From Candidatus Nomurabacteria bacterium RIFCSPHIGHO2_02_FULL_42_19 (GTDB lineage Bacteria; Patescibacteriota; Minisyncoccia; Phycocordibacterales; UBA9973), in NCBI GenBank assembly GCA_001785615.1, contig MFUG01000003.1, forward strand, positions 22,265-58,688: DNA of 36,424 bases, given 5' to 3'. The notes beneath the pieces are model-generated. The model did no database searches. It saw only the letters and a list, made by a program, of their open reading frames with translations, and was not told where the DNA came from. Both the position numbers and the translations under genes were made by a program. Positions 14,330-22,290 of the stretch are shown piece by piece; position 1 is the first letter of the stretch; each line of letters opens with the position of its first letter.

Positions 14330-14558
14330 TTAATTTAATCCATTTAGCTCTGATAATTTTTGCTATTTCTTTCATTTCGTCTTTTGTAAAAATATCACTT
14401 TTAACAGTATTACAGATTCCGCTGAACGGAGCAAGCATCCAGATAAACCAGGACACTAAGTTGGGTCTGGTTTGTCTTCTAAACATATCTCGAACATAAA
14501 CATAGTAGCCAATAATATAAAATACGGCCCCTAGATAGATAATATTTTCGGGAAGCAT
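14322..14558 (-). CDS. Small membrane protein, probably a truncated PQ-loop-like protein
   Basis: A 78-aa product with two hydrophobic spans (about residues 5-22 and 34-50) joined by VRDMFRRQTRPNLVSWFIWM. That motif resembles the start of PQ-loop/SWEET-like multi-span proteins, which are much longer. After APFSGI the sequence becomes hydrophilic and ends, so it may be a shortened remnant or a fusion with unrelated codons. It starts 1 nt after the dnaJ stop and overlaps metK by 8 nt, so it is translated within this operon. The function is unknown. Confidence 0.6.
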   Translation of the reverse strand: MLPENIIYLGAVFYIIGYYVYVRDMFRRQTRPNLVSWFIWMLAPFSGICNTVKSDIFTKDEMKEIAKIIRAKWIKLNA

Positions 14559-14559
14559 A

Positions 14560-15678
14560 TTAGATTCCTTCTTTTTTGAGTTCCTCTATGGTTTCGCGGG
14601 CTTTGCGAGAAATTTTACTTGGAAGTTTTATATTTAGTTTAATAAGCAAATCCCCTCTTTTGGTTTTAGAAGTCGGCACGCCTTTCCCGCGCACCCGCAG
14701 TATCTCATTCATGGCGACCCCCTCGGGAATGGTCACTTCGATTGGACCATCCAAGGTTTCTATGGGGTACTTGGTGCCAAGAAGCGCATCCGAGAGTTTC
14801 AAATTCAAATTCATCACTAGGTCGTTACCGTCGCGCTTGAAGATGGCGTGCGGTGTTACGTTTATCTTTATGTAGAGATCGCCCGGAGTCCCTTTGGAAA
14901 TCGCTTCACCCATGCCTGACATCCGAATCATCTCTCCATCGCGAATCCCAACGGGAATAACGATAGAAATTTCCTCTTCCCGACGGAGCACTCCTTTGCC
15001 TTTGCATTTTTCGCAGAGTTCTTTCGGTGCTTCCCCCGCACCGTGACATTCTTCACAAACTTTAGTGCTAGAAATTGCTCCAAGGAAGGACCTCTTCGTC
15101 TCGCGAATTGTACCCTGCCCATTACAACGTTTGCAGGTTACCATGGTGAAACCAGCTTTCGCACCAGTGCCATTACAAGTCAAACAGTTAGATGTCTTGG
15201 TAATTAAAATTTTTCTATTCAAGCCGAAAATAGCATCAAGAAAGGAAATGGTAATTTCGGTAGAGATATCCCGTCCTCGGCGTGCTTGGGTCCGCCCTCC
15301 CCCCATTCCGCCAGTAAAAAAATCGCTAAAGATATCGTTTAAATTACCAAAATCAAAATTTATATTACCGTCTGCCTGTCCGCCTCTGGCGGAAAATCCG
15401 TCAGTAAAATTAGAAAAGTCAAAACCCTCAAAGCCGCTTGCGCTCTGTCCTCCATATCCGCCCATATTCTCATAAGTAGACCCGAATTGGTCATATTTTG
15501 AGCGCTTGCCGTCATCCGAGAGCACTTGATAGGCCTCGTTCACTTCCTTGAACCTCGTTTCATTGCCCTCCTTTTTATCAGGGTGATATTTGTGCGCCAG
15601 CTTATAAAAGGCCTTCTTTATTTCGTCCTTGGAAGCGCCTTTATTTACTCCTAATATATTGTAATAATCTTTTGACAT
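14560..15678 (-). CDS. dnaJ: Chaperone DnaJ (Hsp40)
   Basis: Co-chaperone stimulating DnaK ATPase and delivering substrates. 372 aa in full domain order: J domain (residues 1-68, HPD within HKYHPDKKEGNE), Gly/Phe-rich linker, four CxxCxGxG zinc repeats (CLTCNGTG, CKRCNGQG, CEECHGAG, CEKCKGKG) and the C-terminal substrate-binding barrels. Codons for FSARGGQADG in the linker come from a short palindrome at about 15372-15397. The mRNA leader is a long structured element shared with dnaK. dnaK itself is 7.7 kb away, unlike the usual dnaK-dnaJ pairing. Confidence 0.97.
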   Translation of the reverse strand: MSKDYYNILGVNKGASKDEIKKAFYKLAHKYHPDKKEGNETRFKEVNEAYQVLSDDGKRSKYDQFGSTYENMGGYGGQSASGFEGFDFSNFTDGFSARGGQADGNINFDFGNLNDIFSDFFTGGMGGGRTQARRGRDISTEITISFLDAIFGLNRKILITKTSNCLTCNGTGAKAGFTMVTCKRCNGQGTIRETKRSFLGAISSTKVCEECHGAGEAPKELCEKCKGKGVLRREEEISIVIPVGIRDGEMIRMSGMGEAISKGTPGDLYIKINVTPHAIFKRDGNDLVMNLNLKLSDALLGTKYPIETLDGPIEVTIPEGVAMNEILRVRGKGVPTSKTKRGDLLIKLNIKLPSKISRKARETIEELKKEGI

Positions 15679-15686
15679 AAATTAAA

Positions 15687-15800
15687 GGAATAGAATATTG
15701 TTATTTACGGGTCTTTCGCAGGGCGACGGCCCGAGAATGAGCAAATTTTCAGCAGAAAATTATGCGACCCGGAAATAATTGTATTCTATTCCTAATCATA
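15687..15800 (-). promoter_or_regulatory. Structured dnaJ leader with promoter (chaperone leader element A)
   Basis: Outer arms at 15687-15713 and 15766-15792 pair over 27 positions with 4 mismatches. Inside are TCGCA/TGCGA, a small hairpin GGGC-GACG-GCCC, and the hairpin AATTTTC-AGCA-GAAAATT, which is identical in the dnaK leader. The extended -10 TGATATGAT (hexamer 15800-15795) ends 2 nt before the stem, so the mRNA should begin at the stem base. The other end of the stem is 8 nt from the dnaJ ATG. Confidence 0.65.
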
Positions 15801-17331
15801 TCATGGGCTCGGCTTCTTGGGAAGTTTCTCCTTTTTTCCCGACGCTCTGATTACTATCAGAGATCGGGACTCCGACCCCTTCGGGCGTCGGAGCTTCTAC
15901 CTCTCCTTTTTCTTTGGCTTTTCTTTTTGCCCGGCCTTCAATAATCGCTTTCTCTTCCGCGCTCCTTATGATGGTCGCCTCTTCTTCCGCAATAAGTTTA
16001 GCCGCATCGTCTTTCGGGATTGAATATTTCCGACGAGAGGCCTCGATGATTTCTTTTTTATAGGAAAGATGCGTTGAGGGCAGAACCTTCAGTGTCTCCG
16101 CGGAAAAAGGGTCGTAGGATTCTCCATCTATGGTCATCTTGATATAGAATTCCGTGACCGCCAAATTAATCATATCTTTAACATCGAACAAGGGCGCGAA
16201 TTCCGGTTTTAATTTTACTGCATCTTCACCCCCCACCCGAAAAGTAATGATGCTTCCGGTATTTCCTAAGACCGCGTGCTGAACCTGCGGAATAAGCTGG
16301 CCGATATATTGGTGAGCGATGGTAAGGTTGAGCGCGTATTTGCGGGCTTCCGATAAAATATTTTCAAAGGTCTGGGTAACGATATTATGAAACTCGTCAA
16401 TGTAGAGATAGAAGTCCTTGCGCTCCGCTTCGGGAATCGCGGCCCGTTCCATTCCGGCTTGTTTTATTTTAGTCAAGAACATTGAGCCGAAGAAAGAAGA
16501 ATTTTCTTCTCCAATGCGTCCTTTGGAAAGGTTGATGAGGACAATTTTCTCTTCATTCATCAGTTTACTGATGTCTATTTTATTTTGCTTTTGGCCGAAG
16601 ATGTTGCGGAGCAAGGGGTCGGAGAGGAACTGTCCGAGTTTATTGACTAAAGGAATTATCGCGTCCGTGTCGAACTTTTCCGACCAGTCGGCGAATTCTA
16701 TAGCGAAGAATCTTTTCACCATGTCATCCGTAATATACTCCACCACTTTCTGCCGGTAATTTCTGTCCGTCAGCATTGAAATCATTCCACGCATGGTGGC
16801 GTGCGGATAGTCGAGGAGTGCCAAACAAGTAAAACGGAAAACGTGCTCCAAGCGCGGGGTCCAATTGGCTCCGAATTGCTTCTCTAAAACCTCAATTAAT
16901 CCCTGGGTCAGCTGAAACTTAAACAATGGATCAACGTTGGCCAGTGGATTGAAAGATGCGGGGAAATTAACGTCTGACGGGTCAATAATACAAACATCTT
17001 CAATGCGTTCTTTGGGAATAAAATCCAGGATCGCCTCCATCACATCGCCGTGCGGATCAATAAAACACAGGCCGTGGCCGTAGCTTATATCCTGCCGAAT
17101 TAAAAGCTCCAATAACTTTGATTTGCCGACGCCTGACTTCCCAACAATATAAAGATGTCGGCGACGATCTATCCGCTTGATGCCGAAAATAAATTTCTTT
17201 TCTTCCAGCGCCGCGACATAATTTGTCCGTCCGATGAAGGATGTTTCCGCTGGGTCTACCCGGCCAAAGACCGGCAACTCCGGCGGAGGCGGACCGTATT
17301 TTATTAGTTGCACTCTATTCGGCTTGGACAT
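15796..17331 (-). CDS. VirD4/HerA-like ATPase (DUF87/TraG type), paralogue 1
   Basis: A 511-aa FtsK/HerA-superfamily ATPase resembling type IV secretion coupling proteins. Walker A GKSGVGKS is at residues 64-71, IDPHGDVMEAIL follows, and Walker B is in FYLYIDEFHNI. The C-terminal 80 residues are charged and low-complexity; EAPTPEGVGVP there is encoded by a palindromic repeat at 15863-15895. No transmembrane segment is obvious, so it may be a soluble motor acting with a membrane channel. A second homologue (19543-21432) is nearby on the same strand. DNA pumping or secretion is inferred from the superfamily. A TATGCTATAAT promoter and an AGGA sequence precede the ATG. Confidence 0.8.
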   Translation of the reverse strand: MSKPNRVQLIKYGPPPPELPVFGRVDPAETSFIGRTNYVAALEEKKFIFGIKRIDRRRHLYIVGKSGVGKSKLLELLIRQDISYGHGLCFIDPHGDVMEAILDFIPKERIEDVCIIDPSDVNFPASFNPLANVDPLFKFQLTQGLIEVLEKQFGANWTPRLEHVFRFTCLALLDYPHATMRGMISMLTDRNYRQKVVEYITDDMVKRFFAIEFADWSEKFDTDAIIPLVNKLGQFLSDPLLRNIFGQKQNKIDISKLMNEEKIVLINLSKGRIGEENSSFFGSMFLTKIKQAGMERAAIPEAERKDFYLYIDEFHNIVTQTFENILSEARKYALNLTIAHQYIGQLIPQVQHAVLGNTGSIITFRVGGEDAVKLKPEFAPLFDVKDMINLAVTEFYIKMTIDGESYDPFSAETLKVLPSTHLSYKKEIIEASRRKYSIPKDDAAKLIAEEEATIIRSAEEKAIIEGRAKRKAKEKGEVEAPTPEGVGVPISDSNQSVGKKGETSQEAEPMI

Positions 17332-17381
17332 AATATCCTAATATTATAGCATAATTTACCTCACCCGACCTTCGGCCACCC

Positions 17382-17404
17382 TCTCCTTACCAAGGAGAGG
17401 GGCT
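17382..17404. repeat. Short inverted repeat with CTCTCCTT/AAGGAGAG arms
   Basis: CCCTCTCCTT-ACC-AAGGAGAGGG lies between the ATPase gene and the end of the Cys-rich gene. A related sequence inside the Cys-rich gene (about 17854-17872) encodes FPLSKGE. It looks like one family of short dispersed repeats found both between and within genes. Confidence 0.55.
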
Positions 17405-17414
17405 GGGGGTAAGA

Positions 17415-19196
17415 TCAGTAAACTTCCTGCTGATAACACTTCTCGCAGTAAACTATTTCCGGTCGGTCGGGGGCATAGCCGGTTTTGAACGTTTCCCCAC
17501 AAGGATATTCTTTATGGTTGTGAGAAACAGTATTTTTATATTTACCTGTTTCATCAGAAGTTCCAGCGCACATACAGGATCTATTATATAAAAATATTTT
17601 CAGGCGGTCGCTTATTCGGCGTTCGTGCCGACATTCGCTGCAGATTTTTGGTATTGGTAAATTTTCTTTTTTTAGAAAAATATATTCGTTCTGCATAATT
17701 CTATATGGATTTTTGCAATTTGCGCATTCTATAATCTCATCAGTGATTTTCTCGGTTATGTTATTTATAGCATCCGGAATATCAGCTGCTTGTACGGTTA
17801 TCTTGTATTCCCCGCGCGGAGCTTCGACCCAGCCAAAATTATTTTTAAGGGTCTCTCCTTTGGAAAGGGGAAAATGCTGGCTGGCAAGCGTATTATTGTA
17901 ACCGAACGGACACCATTCCAGTGGGAAAAATTCGCCATATTTATAAACAATGCCCCGCGAATCAATGTAAGGTATTTCCTCCATATATTTTTTTATTTTA
18001 GGCACCAATGCTTCGTATTCCTCCTTAGTGTATTGTTTGTTTAAAATGCAATACTGTTTTTTCTTGAGCCCAACACAACCAAAACAATCCGCAGAACTAA
18101 AAAGGTGCACACAGTACTCCAAGTTTCTGCAAGTAGGCCAGCAGTTGCGGGATAATTTTAAATTATAGGCATTGTTGCCACATTCTAGTGTTTCGTAACA
18201 AAGCTCTATATACTCGCCCCAATTTGTTACATCATAATTATCTTTGTTCCGCGGTACCTGCATATACTGGCAGTAGCGCATGTTTTCGCTTTCGCGCACA
18301 AGGTAGCTGTCTTTGACATTACGACAATTGGTAATATATGAGCCATAGGAATTATAATTTTTTATTCCCTGAATGCTCTTAACTGGAAAAGTATCCCAAA
18401 AGGCACGAGCTTTTGTCCGGGCCGCTATTACGCCCGAGACAGTATGTAGCTGCATTTTTTTCAATTCTTTTTCATATTCGTCCTTGGTATATTGCTTATT
18501 GAAAATACGATAGGAGGCATTCACCAAATTGGCACACCCAAAGCAATCGTTGCACCCCACGCACCCACGGCACAGCCATAAGTTTCGGGAATCTTCACAC
18601 CTTTGTGTAAAATAACACTGGTAACATTTAGTTAGCCAAAATGACTCGTAGCATCTTTCAGAGTGGGAAATGTGTGAATTATCAACGCAATCTTTGCAGG
18701 AATCTACCGCGTTGCCATACATGCAGTCTTCGGATTCGTTGGAATTACATAATAAGTAGCAATTTTTGAGGCGTGAAGCATTAAAAGAGTAGGGGCTCGC
18801 GATCATGCCGATAACATTGAAATTATACATCGGTACTTTCATTTCCAACTCGTGGAGTTGTTCTAGAAATGGTCTGGAGAAATCAATATCTTGCTCGTAT
18901 TCCATCGCATCCCAATTGTCCCCCAGCCAAGTATCTCGGCTAATTATTTTTCGACCGCTCTCTGTCGGGTAAGTTGAAAATATTTCTTTACTCGTAAAAG
19001 CATCGATTACCTTAAACAACTTGCGTTCGTTCCTAAAAGCTGTCCGCCTCTGCGCCCGGCACATCGGACAGAAGGTCGGCGGTGGCACCTGCATTTTTTT
19101 ATAGAAATTAAAATCTTCCGGTTCTATAGTGAAGTCTTTTTTACAGTTTTGACAGTTTTTTGTTTCTTGTTTCATGTTTCTTGTTTCTTGTTTCAT
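17415..19196 (-). CDS. Cys-rich zinc-ribbon protein, paralogue 1
   Basis: A 593-aa protein of unknown function. An N-terminal ribbon (CQNCKKDF ... FCPMCRAQRR) is followed by a long central region of irregularly repeated C-x2-C and NC/DC units (SCKDCVDN, CRGCVGCNDCFGC). Then come NKQYTKDEYEK repeats, a second CxxC ribbon (IIECANCKNP ... ICSECRHERR), and a terminal YAPDRPEIVYCEKCYQQEVY. The Cys/Asn periodicity suggests a repeat solenoid with metal or disulfide cross-links. Two paralogues lie at 26263 and 27996. The start is uncertain: ATGs lie inside a 7-bp tandem repeat, and only those at 19196 and 19175 read in frame without a stop. A winged-helix gene precedes it and its promoter carries that gene's putative operator. 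Confidence 0.75.
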   Translation of the reverse strand: MKQETRNMKQETKNCQNCKKDFTIEPEDFNFYKKMQVPPPTFCPMCRAQRRTAFRNERKLFKVIDAFTSKEIFSTYPTESGRKIISRDTWLGDNWDAMEYEQDIDFSRPFLEQLHELEMKVPMYNFNVIGMIASPYSFNASRLKNCYLLCNSNESEDCMYGNAVDSCKDCVDNSHISHSERCYESFWLTKCYQCYFTQRCEDSRNLWLCRGCVGCNDCFGCANLVNASYRIFNKQYTKDEYEKELKKMQLHTVSGVIAARTKARAFWDTFPVKSIQGIKNYNSYGSYITNCRNVKDSYLVRESENMRYCQYMQVPRNKDNYDVTNWGEYIELCYETLECGNNAYNLKLSRNCWPTCRNLEYCVHLFSSADCFGCVGLKKKQYCILNKQYTKEEYEALVPKIKKYMEEIPYIDSRGIVYKYGEFFPLEWCPFGYNNTLASQHFPLSKGETLKNNFGWVEAPRGEYKITVQAADIPDAINNITEKITDEIIECANCKNPYRIMQNEYIFLKKENLPIPKICSECRHERRISDRLKIFLYNRSCMCAGTSDETGKYKNTVSHNHKEYPCGETFKTGYAPDRPEIVYCEKCYQQEVY

Positions 19197-19231
19197 GTTT
19201 CATGTTTCTTGTTTCATGTTTCATGTTTCAT
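19155..19231 (-). repeat. Heptanucleotide tandem repeat (ATGAAAC/AAGAAAC), 10 units plus one variant
   Basis: On the minus strand ten consecutive 7-bp units ATGAAAC or AAGAAAC and one AAAAAAC precede the first conserved codon (TGT). Six units contain ATG. Because 7 is not a multiple of 3, each ATG sets a frame by its distance from the end. Units 1 and 3 reach TGA within six codons, unit 2 is out of frame, and units 6 and 9 give the full protein. Confidence 0.85.
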
Positions 19232-19235
19232 GTTT

Positions 19236-19508
19236 TTATTCTAATGTTCTAACGAACTTTAGAACTTGTAGTCCCCTTCTTGTAAGTCTATGTCTAACAG
19301 AATGAAAATCATTGCGTTTCATTATTAAACCAGCAACCGCCATTCTATTAATATGCACAGAAACATTTTTAAAATCTGATCTAATTTTTTCAGATATTTC
19401 TTGAAGTGATAATTCTGGCTCTTTTTGCAAAAGACCTAAAATTTGTATTCTACGGTAACTAGCAAATCCTTTTACTATTCTTTCTAATTCTCTGTTGGAC
19501 TTCTTCAT
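19236..19508 (-). CDS. Winged-helix transcriptional regulator (ArsR-like)
   Basis: A 90-aa DNA-binding protein. The helix-turn-helix spans about residues 32-62 (LSLQEISEKIRSDFKNVSVHINRMAVAGLI) followed by a wing (RNDFHSVRHRLTRRG). No cysteine metal site is seen. A 26-bp palindromic site overlaps its own -10, and a second copy formed by its last codons overlaps the -10 of the downstream Cys-rich gene in the same register, suggesting autoregulation plus control of that gene. A -10 TAGAAT lies exactly 6 nt before the ATG, so the mRNA may be leaderless. Confidence 0.8.
   Translation of the reverse strand: MKKSNRELERIVKGFASYRRIQILGLLQKEPELSLQEISEKIRSDFKNVSVHINRMAVAGLIMKRNDFHSVRHRLTRRGLQVLKFVRTLE
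19238..19264 (-). promoter_or_regulatory. Operator copy 2 over the promoter of Cys-rich paralogue 1
   Basis: Plus-strand TTCTAA-TG-TTCTAACGAA-CT-TTAGAA at 19239-19264 overlaps the -10 TAGAAT (19243-19238, minus). The -10 ends 6 nt before the first ATG of the 7-bp repeat. The same DNA encodes the last codons of the winged-helix protein. Confidence 0.6.
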
Positions 19509-19514
19509 ATTTAT

Positions 19515-19541
19515 ATTCTAATATTCGTACGAACTTTAGAA
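19515..19541 (-). promoter_or_regulatory. Operator copy 1 over the winged-helix gene promoter
   Basis: Plus-strand TTCTAA-TA-TTCGTACGAA-CT-TTAGAA at 19516-19541 is a palindrome except for the two 2-bp spacers. It overlaps the -10 TAGAAT (19520-19515, minus) with the same offset as copy 2. Confidence 0.65.
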
Positions 19542-19542
19542 C

Positions 19543-21432
19543 TTATTCTAGGATCTTTTTCAAAACATCTTCCGGCACTTCTTTTACTTTTTGTTTTTCT
19601 GAAATCAGATCTTTTAACTTACCCATATTTTCCGGAGTGGCGGCGCGGTCTTTGGGAACTTCCGCTTTGACTTTACTTTTTAGATCGTTAAGAGAGATGG
19701 GTTCCGGCGCGGGAGGTACAACCTCGGCCACCGCCTTTGGCAGGGTCCCGCCGGAGGCGGTGATTTTGCTTAGAACTTCTCTTAGGGCAGGATTGTCCCC
19801 GCTCCGGCGGGCGGGCTTTTGGGTGGACTTAAAGACCCTTTTATTTTCTGCCGCTCGCACCACTCCATCCCCACTTGAGTCCTTCTGCGCAAATTCAATA
19901 CCGAGGTCCGCCAACGGTTTGAAAAATCTCGCCTCATCAAGTTTAATTTCCTTAGCCGAACCCTTCACTTTCAATTCTCCCGATTTAATTTTATCCATGC
20001 ACTCCTTGCAGTAAACGGCTCTCCCCGGTTCCGGCTTAAAAGGCACTGTTGTATTTTTACCACAGGCAGAACACACGGCTGGAAACTTTTCTACCGGGCC
20101 CGTATTGCTATCGTCCCCGAGCGACATTCCGCTCCAGTCGTTGATTTCTTTCTCCACCACCGCTTTCGGCCGGCAATACAGAGCGCGGGAGGACTGGATA
20201 ACTTCTTCTTCAACTTTTTTGTCGCCGCCCTTTACCATCTGAGGCAAGGTCTTGGCAGAGAAGGGCCGTGAAGTGACGCCGTCAATCATCAGTTTCATAT
20301 ACACTTTATAATTCGGCAAGTTCACGATATCCTGCGGAGTAAATTCCGGCTCAAATTCTTTTTCTAAAAATTCCGCATCGTCGGCTCCCACTCGGAAGAC
20401 GATCATGGTCCCCACGTTGCCAAACACCGCGTCACGCACGGCTGAACTTTTATCAGAAATAAGCTGGGCAGTGTACTGGTGCGCCACGGTTAGGTTCAGG
20501 CGATACTTGCGCGCCTCGGAGAGAATACCGGCGAAGGCGTCTGTTACGAAATTTTGAAACTCGTCTACAAAAAGGTAGAAGTCCTGCCTGGTTTCCTCCG
20601 GAATACGCACGCGCTCCATGGCCGCGAGCTGAATTTTAGTAATAATCATGCCGCCGAGCAGGCCGGAATTGTCCTCCCCGATGCGCCCCTTGGAAACATT
20701 CACCAGGAAAATTTTCCCCTCGTTCATCATGTCAAAGACATTGATAGTGCTCTTGGACTGTCCGACGACGTTCCGGATAATACTTGTGGAAAGAAACTGC
20801 CCGACTTTGTTTTGAATCGGCGCGATGGCTTCATTTCTGAATTTATCCTGCCAGGCCTCGTATTCGTGAACCCAGAAGGCCTTGATCACCGGATCTTTCA
20901 AGTTGGCAATTATTTTCTGGCGGTAATCCTTGTCCACCAGCATGCGCGGAATTCCTAAAAGTGTCGTGCCCGGAGTATCGAGCAAGGCCAAAATGCAATT
21001 ATTTAAAATATATTCCATCCGGGCGCTCCAAGCATTGGCCCAGATTTTCGTAAATATTCCCATGAGGCCTGAGGCCACCAAGTGCTTGTATCGCGGGTCT
21101 ACTAATTCCAAAACATTAAAACCAATATGATAGTCCGTATCCGCCGGATTGAAATAGACCACGTCCTTCATGCGGTGCGGTGGAATGGCGGAGAGGATCG
21201 CTTCCACGTTTTCCCCGTGCGGGTCAACCATGCAGACCCCATCGCCGTTCTGGATATTCTGAATAATCATGTTGAACATCAAGACCGATTTACCGGTACC
21301 GGACTTACCAAGCAGATAAACATGCTGGCGCCGGTCCTTGCGCTTGATGCCGAAAAGGGTGTTCTTGTCTCGGTAAGTCGAAATGCCAAGATAAGTAATC
21401 TCTTTATTAAAGGGTATTTGGGGAACTTCCAT
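19543..21432 (-). CDS. VirD4/HerA-like ATPase with CxxC-x17-CxxC finger, paralogue 2
   Basis: A 629-aa homologue of the ATPase at 15796, alike throughout the motor domain: Walker A GKSGTGKS at residues 42-49, VDPHGENVEAIL, Walker B in FYLFVDEFQNF, then LNLTVAHQYTAQL. Unlike paralogue 1 it has a C-terminal zinc finger with exact CxxC-x17-CxxC spacing (CSAC ... CKEC), then a charged tail. Tail codons at 19729-19762 and about 19797-19815 are palindromic repeats. A -10 TAGAAT lies 6 nt before the ATG. The stop lies within about 30 nt of the winged-helix operator. It probably powers a DNA- or protein-translocation machine; no pilus or VirB genes are next to it. Confidence 0.8.
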   Translation of the reverse strand: MEVPQIPFNKEITYLGISTYRDKNTLFGIKRKDRRQHVYLLGKSGTGKSVLMFNMIIQNIQNGDGVCMVDPHGENVEAILSAIPPHRMKDVVYFNPADTDYHIGFNVLELVDPRYKHLVASGLMGIFTKIWANAWSARMEYILNNCILALLDTPGTTLLGIPRMLVDKDYRQKIIANLKDPVIKAFWVHEYEAWQDKFRNEAIAPIQNKVGQFLSTSIIRNVVGQSKSTINVFDMMNEGKIFLVNVSKGRIGEDNSGLLGGMIITKIQLAAMERVRIPEETRQDFYLFVDEFQNFVTDAFAGILSEARKYRLNLTVAHQYTAQLISDKSSAVRDAVFGNVGTMIVFRVGADDAEFLEKEFEPEFTPQDIVNLPNYKVYMKLMIDGVTSRPFSAKTLPQMVKGGDKKVEEEVIQSSRALYCRPKAVVEKEINDWSGMSLGDDSNTGPVEKFPAVCSACGKNTTVPFKPEPGRAVYCKECMDKIKSGELKVKGSAKEIKLDEARFFKPLADLGIEFAQKDSSGDGVVRAAENKRVFKSTQKPARRSGDNPALREVLSKITASGGTLPKAVAEVVPPAPEPISLNDLKSKVKAEVPKDRAATPENMGKLKDLISEKQKVKEVPEDVLKKILE

Positions 21433-21488
21433 TCTAATATTCTACAACAAAATAGCTATAAATAAAAGCCGCTTTCTGTTTTTCTAGA

Positions 21489-21689
21489 TTATTTTCCTCT
21501 GTTCGGCGGAGTAGCTATGCCTAGATCTCGGCAGATTTTTTTGGCCAAAAAACTATGAATTTCAACATGCCTCGGGATGGTGGAGCTCTTGTTGGTTTTC
21601 GGATTGTAGTAAACGGAATGCCTGGACCCTTCCCGCGCAAAGAAACAACCATTTCTTTCTAAATGTGCGAGTAGGAGAATCCGTTTCAT
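21489..21689 (-). CDS. hicA: HicA family mRNA interferase toxin
   Basis: A 66-aa double-stranded-RNA-binding-fold toxin. The family core is visible in LERNGCFFAREGSRHSVYYNP, with the catalytic His in SRHSVY, then STIPRHVEI and FLAKKICRDLGI. HicA cleaves mRNA and is neutralised by HicB. The gene starts 11 nt after the hicB stop. It is intact in length and key residues. Confidence 0.9.
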   Translation of the reverse strand: MKRILLLAHLERNGCFFAREGSRHSVYYNPKTNKSSTIPRHVEIHSFLAKKICRDLGIATPPNRGK

Positions 21690-21700
21690 GACTTTCTATA

Positions 21701-21928
21701 TTAAGCAGCTATTGAGAGAGACTCACGAACAACTTTATTTTTTCCAAAAGCGCTAAGTGTAAGCAAATGATTGGTCTCTAAAATTAAAGAGAGCGCCTCG
21801 CGAAGATTTTCTTTCGCTTCCCGTAAAGTTCTGCCTTGAGTATTGACTCCTGGAATTTCTTCAACCCAAGCCAAGTACCACGAACCGGACTTTTTATATA
21901 TAGCTGTAAATTGCTTCTGGCTTTTCAT
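21701..21928 (-). CDS. hicB: HicB family antitoxin, short form
   Basis: A 75-aa partial RNase-H-like antitoxin: YKKSGSWYLAWVEEIPGVNTQG and LREAKENLREALSLILE are the family core. There is no C-terminal ribbon-helix-helix or HTH DNA-binding domain, so autorepression through this protein is not evident. The antitoxin-first order is the less common one for hicAB. The promoter TATGCTATAAT ends exactly 6 nt before the ATG, implying a leaderless transcript. Confidence 0.87.
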   Translation of the reverse strand: MKSQKQFTAIYKKSGSWYLAWVEEIPGVNTQGRTLREAKENLREALSLILETNHLLTLSAFGKNKVVRESLSIAA

Positions 21929-21934
21929 ATTCTG

Positions 21935-21940
21935 ATTATA
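21935..21940 (-). promoter_or_regulatory. Extended -10 promoter of hicBA
   Basis: TATGCTATAAT on the minus strand, with the hexamer 6 nt from the hicB ATG. The same 11-mer precedes trpS and the ATPase gene at 17331. Confidence 0.65.
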
Positions 21941-22089
21941 GCATAAATAAATCTATATGTTAATTATATCAGAAATTATCGAAAATTAAAGGGTAAAATT
22001 GAGGCAAGAAAAAAGATCTTGTAATTCAAGAGCTTTTTGACTATATTTCTCAAATCTTTTTTGTGATAAAATAAGTTGGGAGTGTAATC

Positions 22090-22278
22090 ATGAGTGAGAA
22101 ATCGTTCTTCGTCGTCATGACGCTAGGGATATTGGTGGCCGCGATCGCAAGTTTGTGGCTGGCGATGCATCCCGGAGAGCCACAGTGGCTCGAAGCTTGG
22201 CTTCTTCGGCATCCCAAGCTTTATAGCTTTCTCGAGCGACTCGAGAAGCGAATACCGAAGTGGATGGACAACATCTGA
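22090..22278 (+). CDS. 62-aa single-span membrane protein
   Basis: Unrecognised. Residues 5-25 form one membrane span (FFVVMTLGILVAAIASLWLAM), followed by a short amphipathic Trp-containing tail ending RLEKRIPKWMDNI. GGGAG lies 8 nt before the ATG, and an extended -10 TGATAAAAT is at 22067-22072. Codon use is GC-richer than in nearby genes. A second small ORF follows after 12 nt with a strong Shine-Dalgarno, so the two look like a small operon, perhaps acquired. Confidence 0.5.
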   Translation: MSEKSFFVVMTLGILVAAIASLWLAMHPGEPQWLEAWLLRHPKLYSFLERLEKRIPKWMDNI

Positions 22279-22290
22279 TGAGGAGGGACT

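Noticed and set aside
19155-19231. CRISPR-like repeat array
   Set aside because: Units are 7 bp and contiguous without spacers; this is a microsatellite.
21489-21928. Toxin-antitoxin pair as a novel system
   Set aside because: Both proteins match known HicA/HicB families; only the antitoxin-first order and missing DNA-binding domain are mildly unusual.
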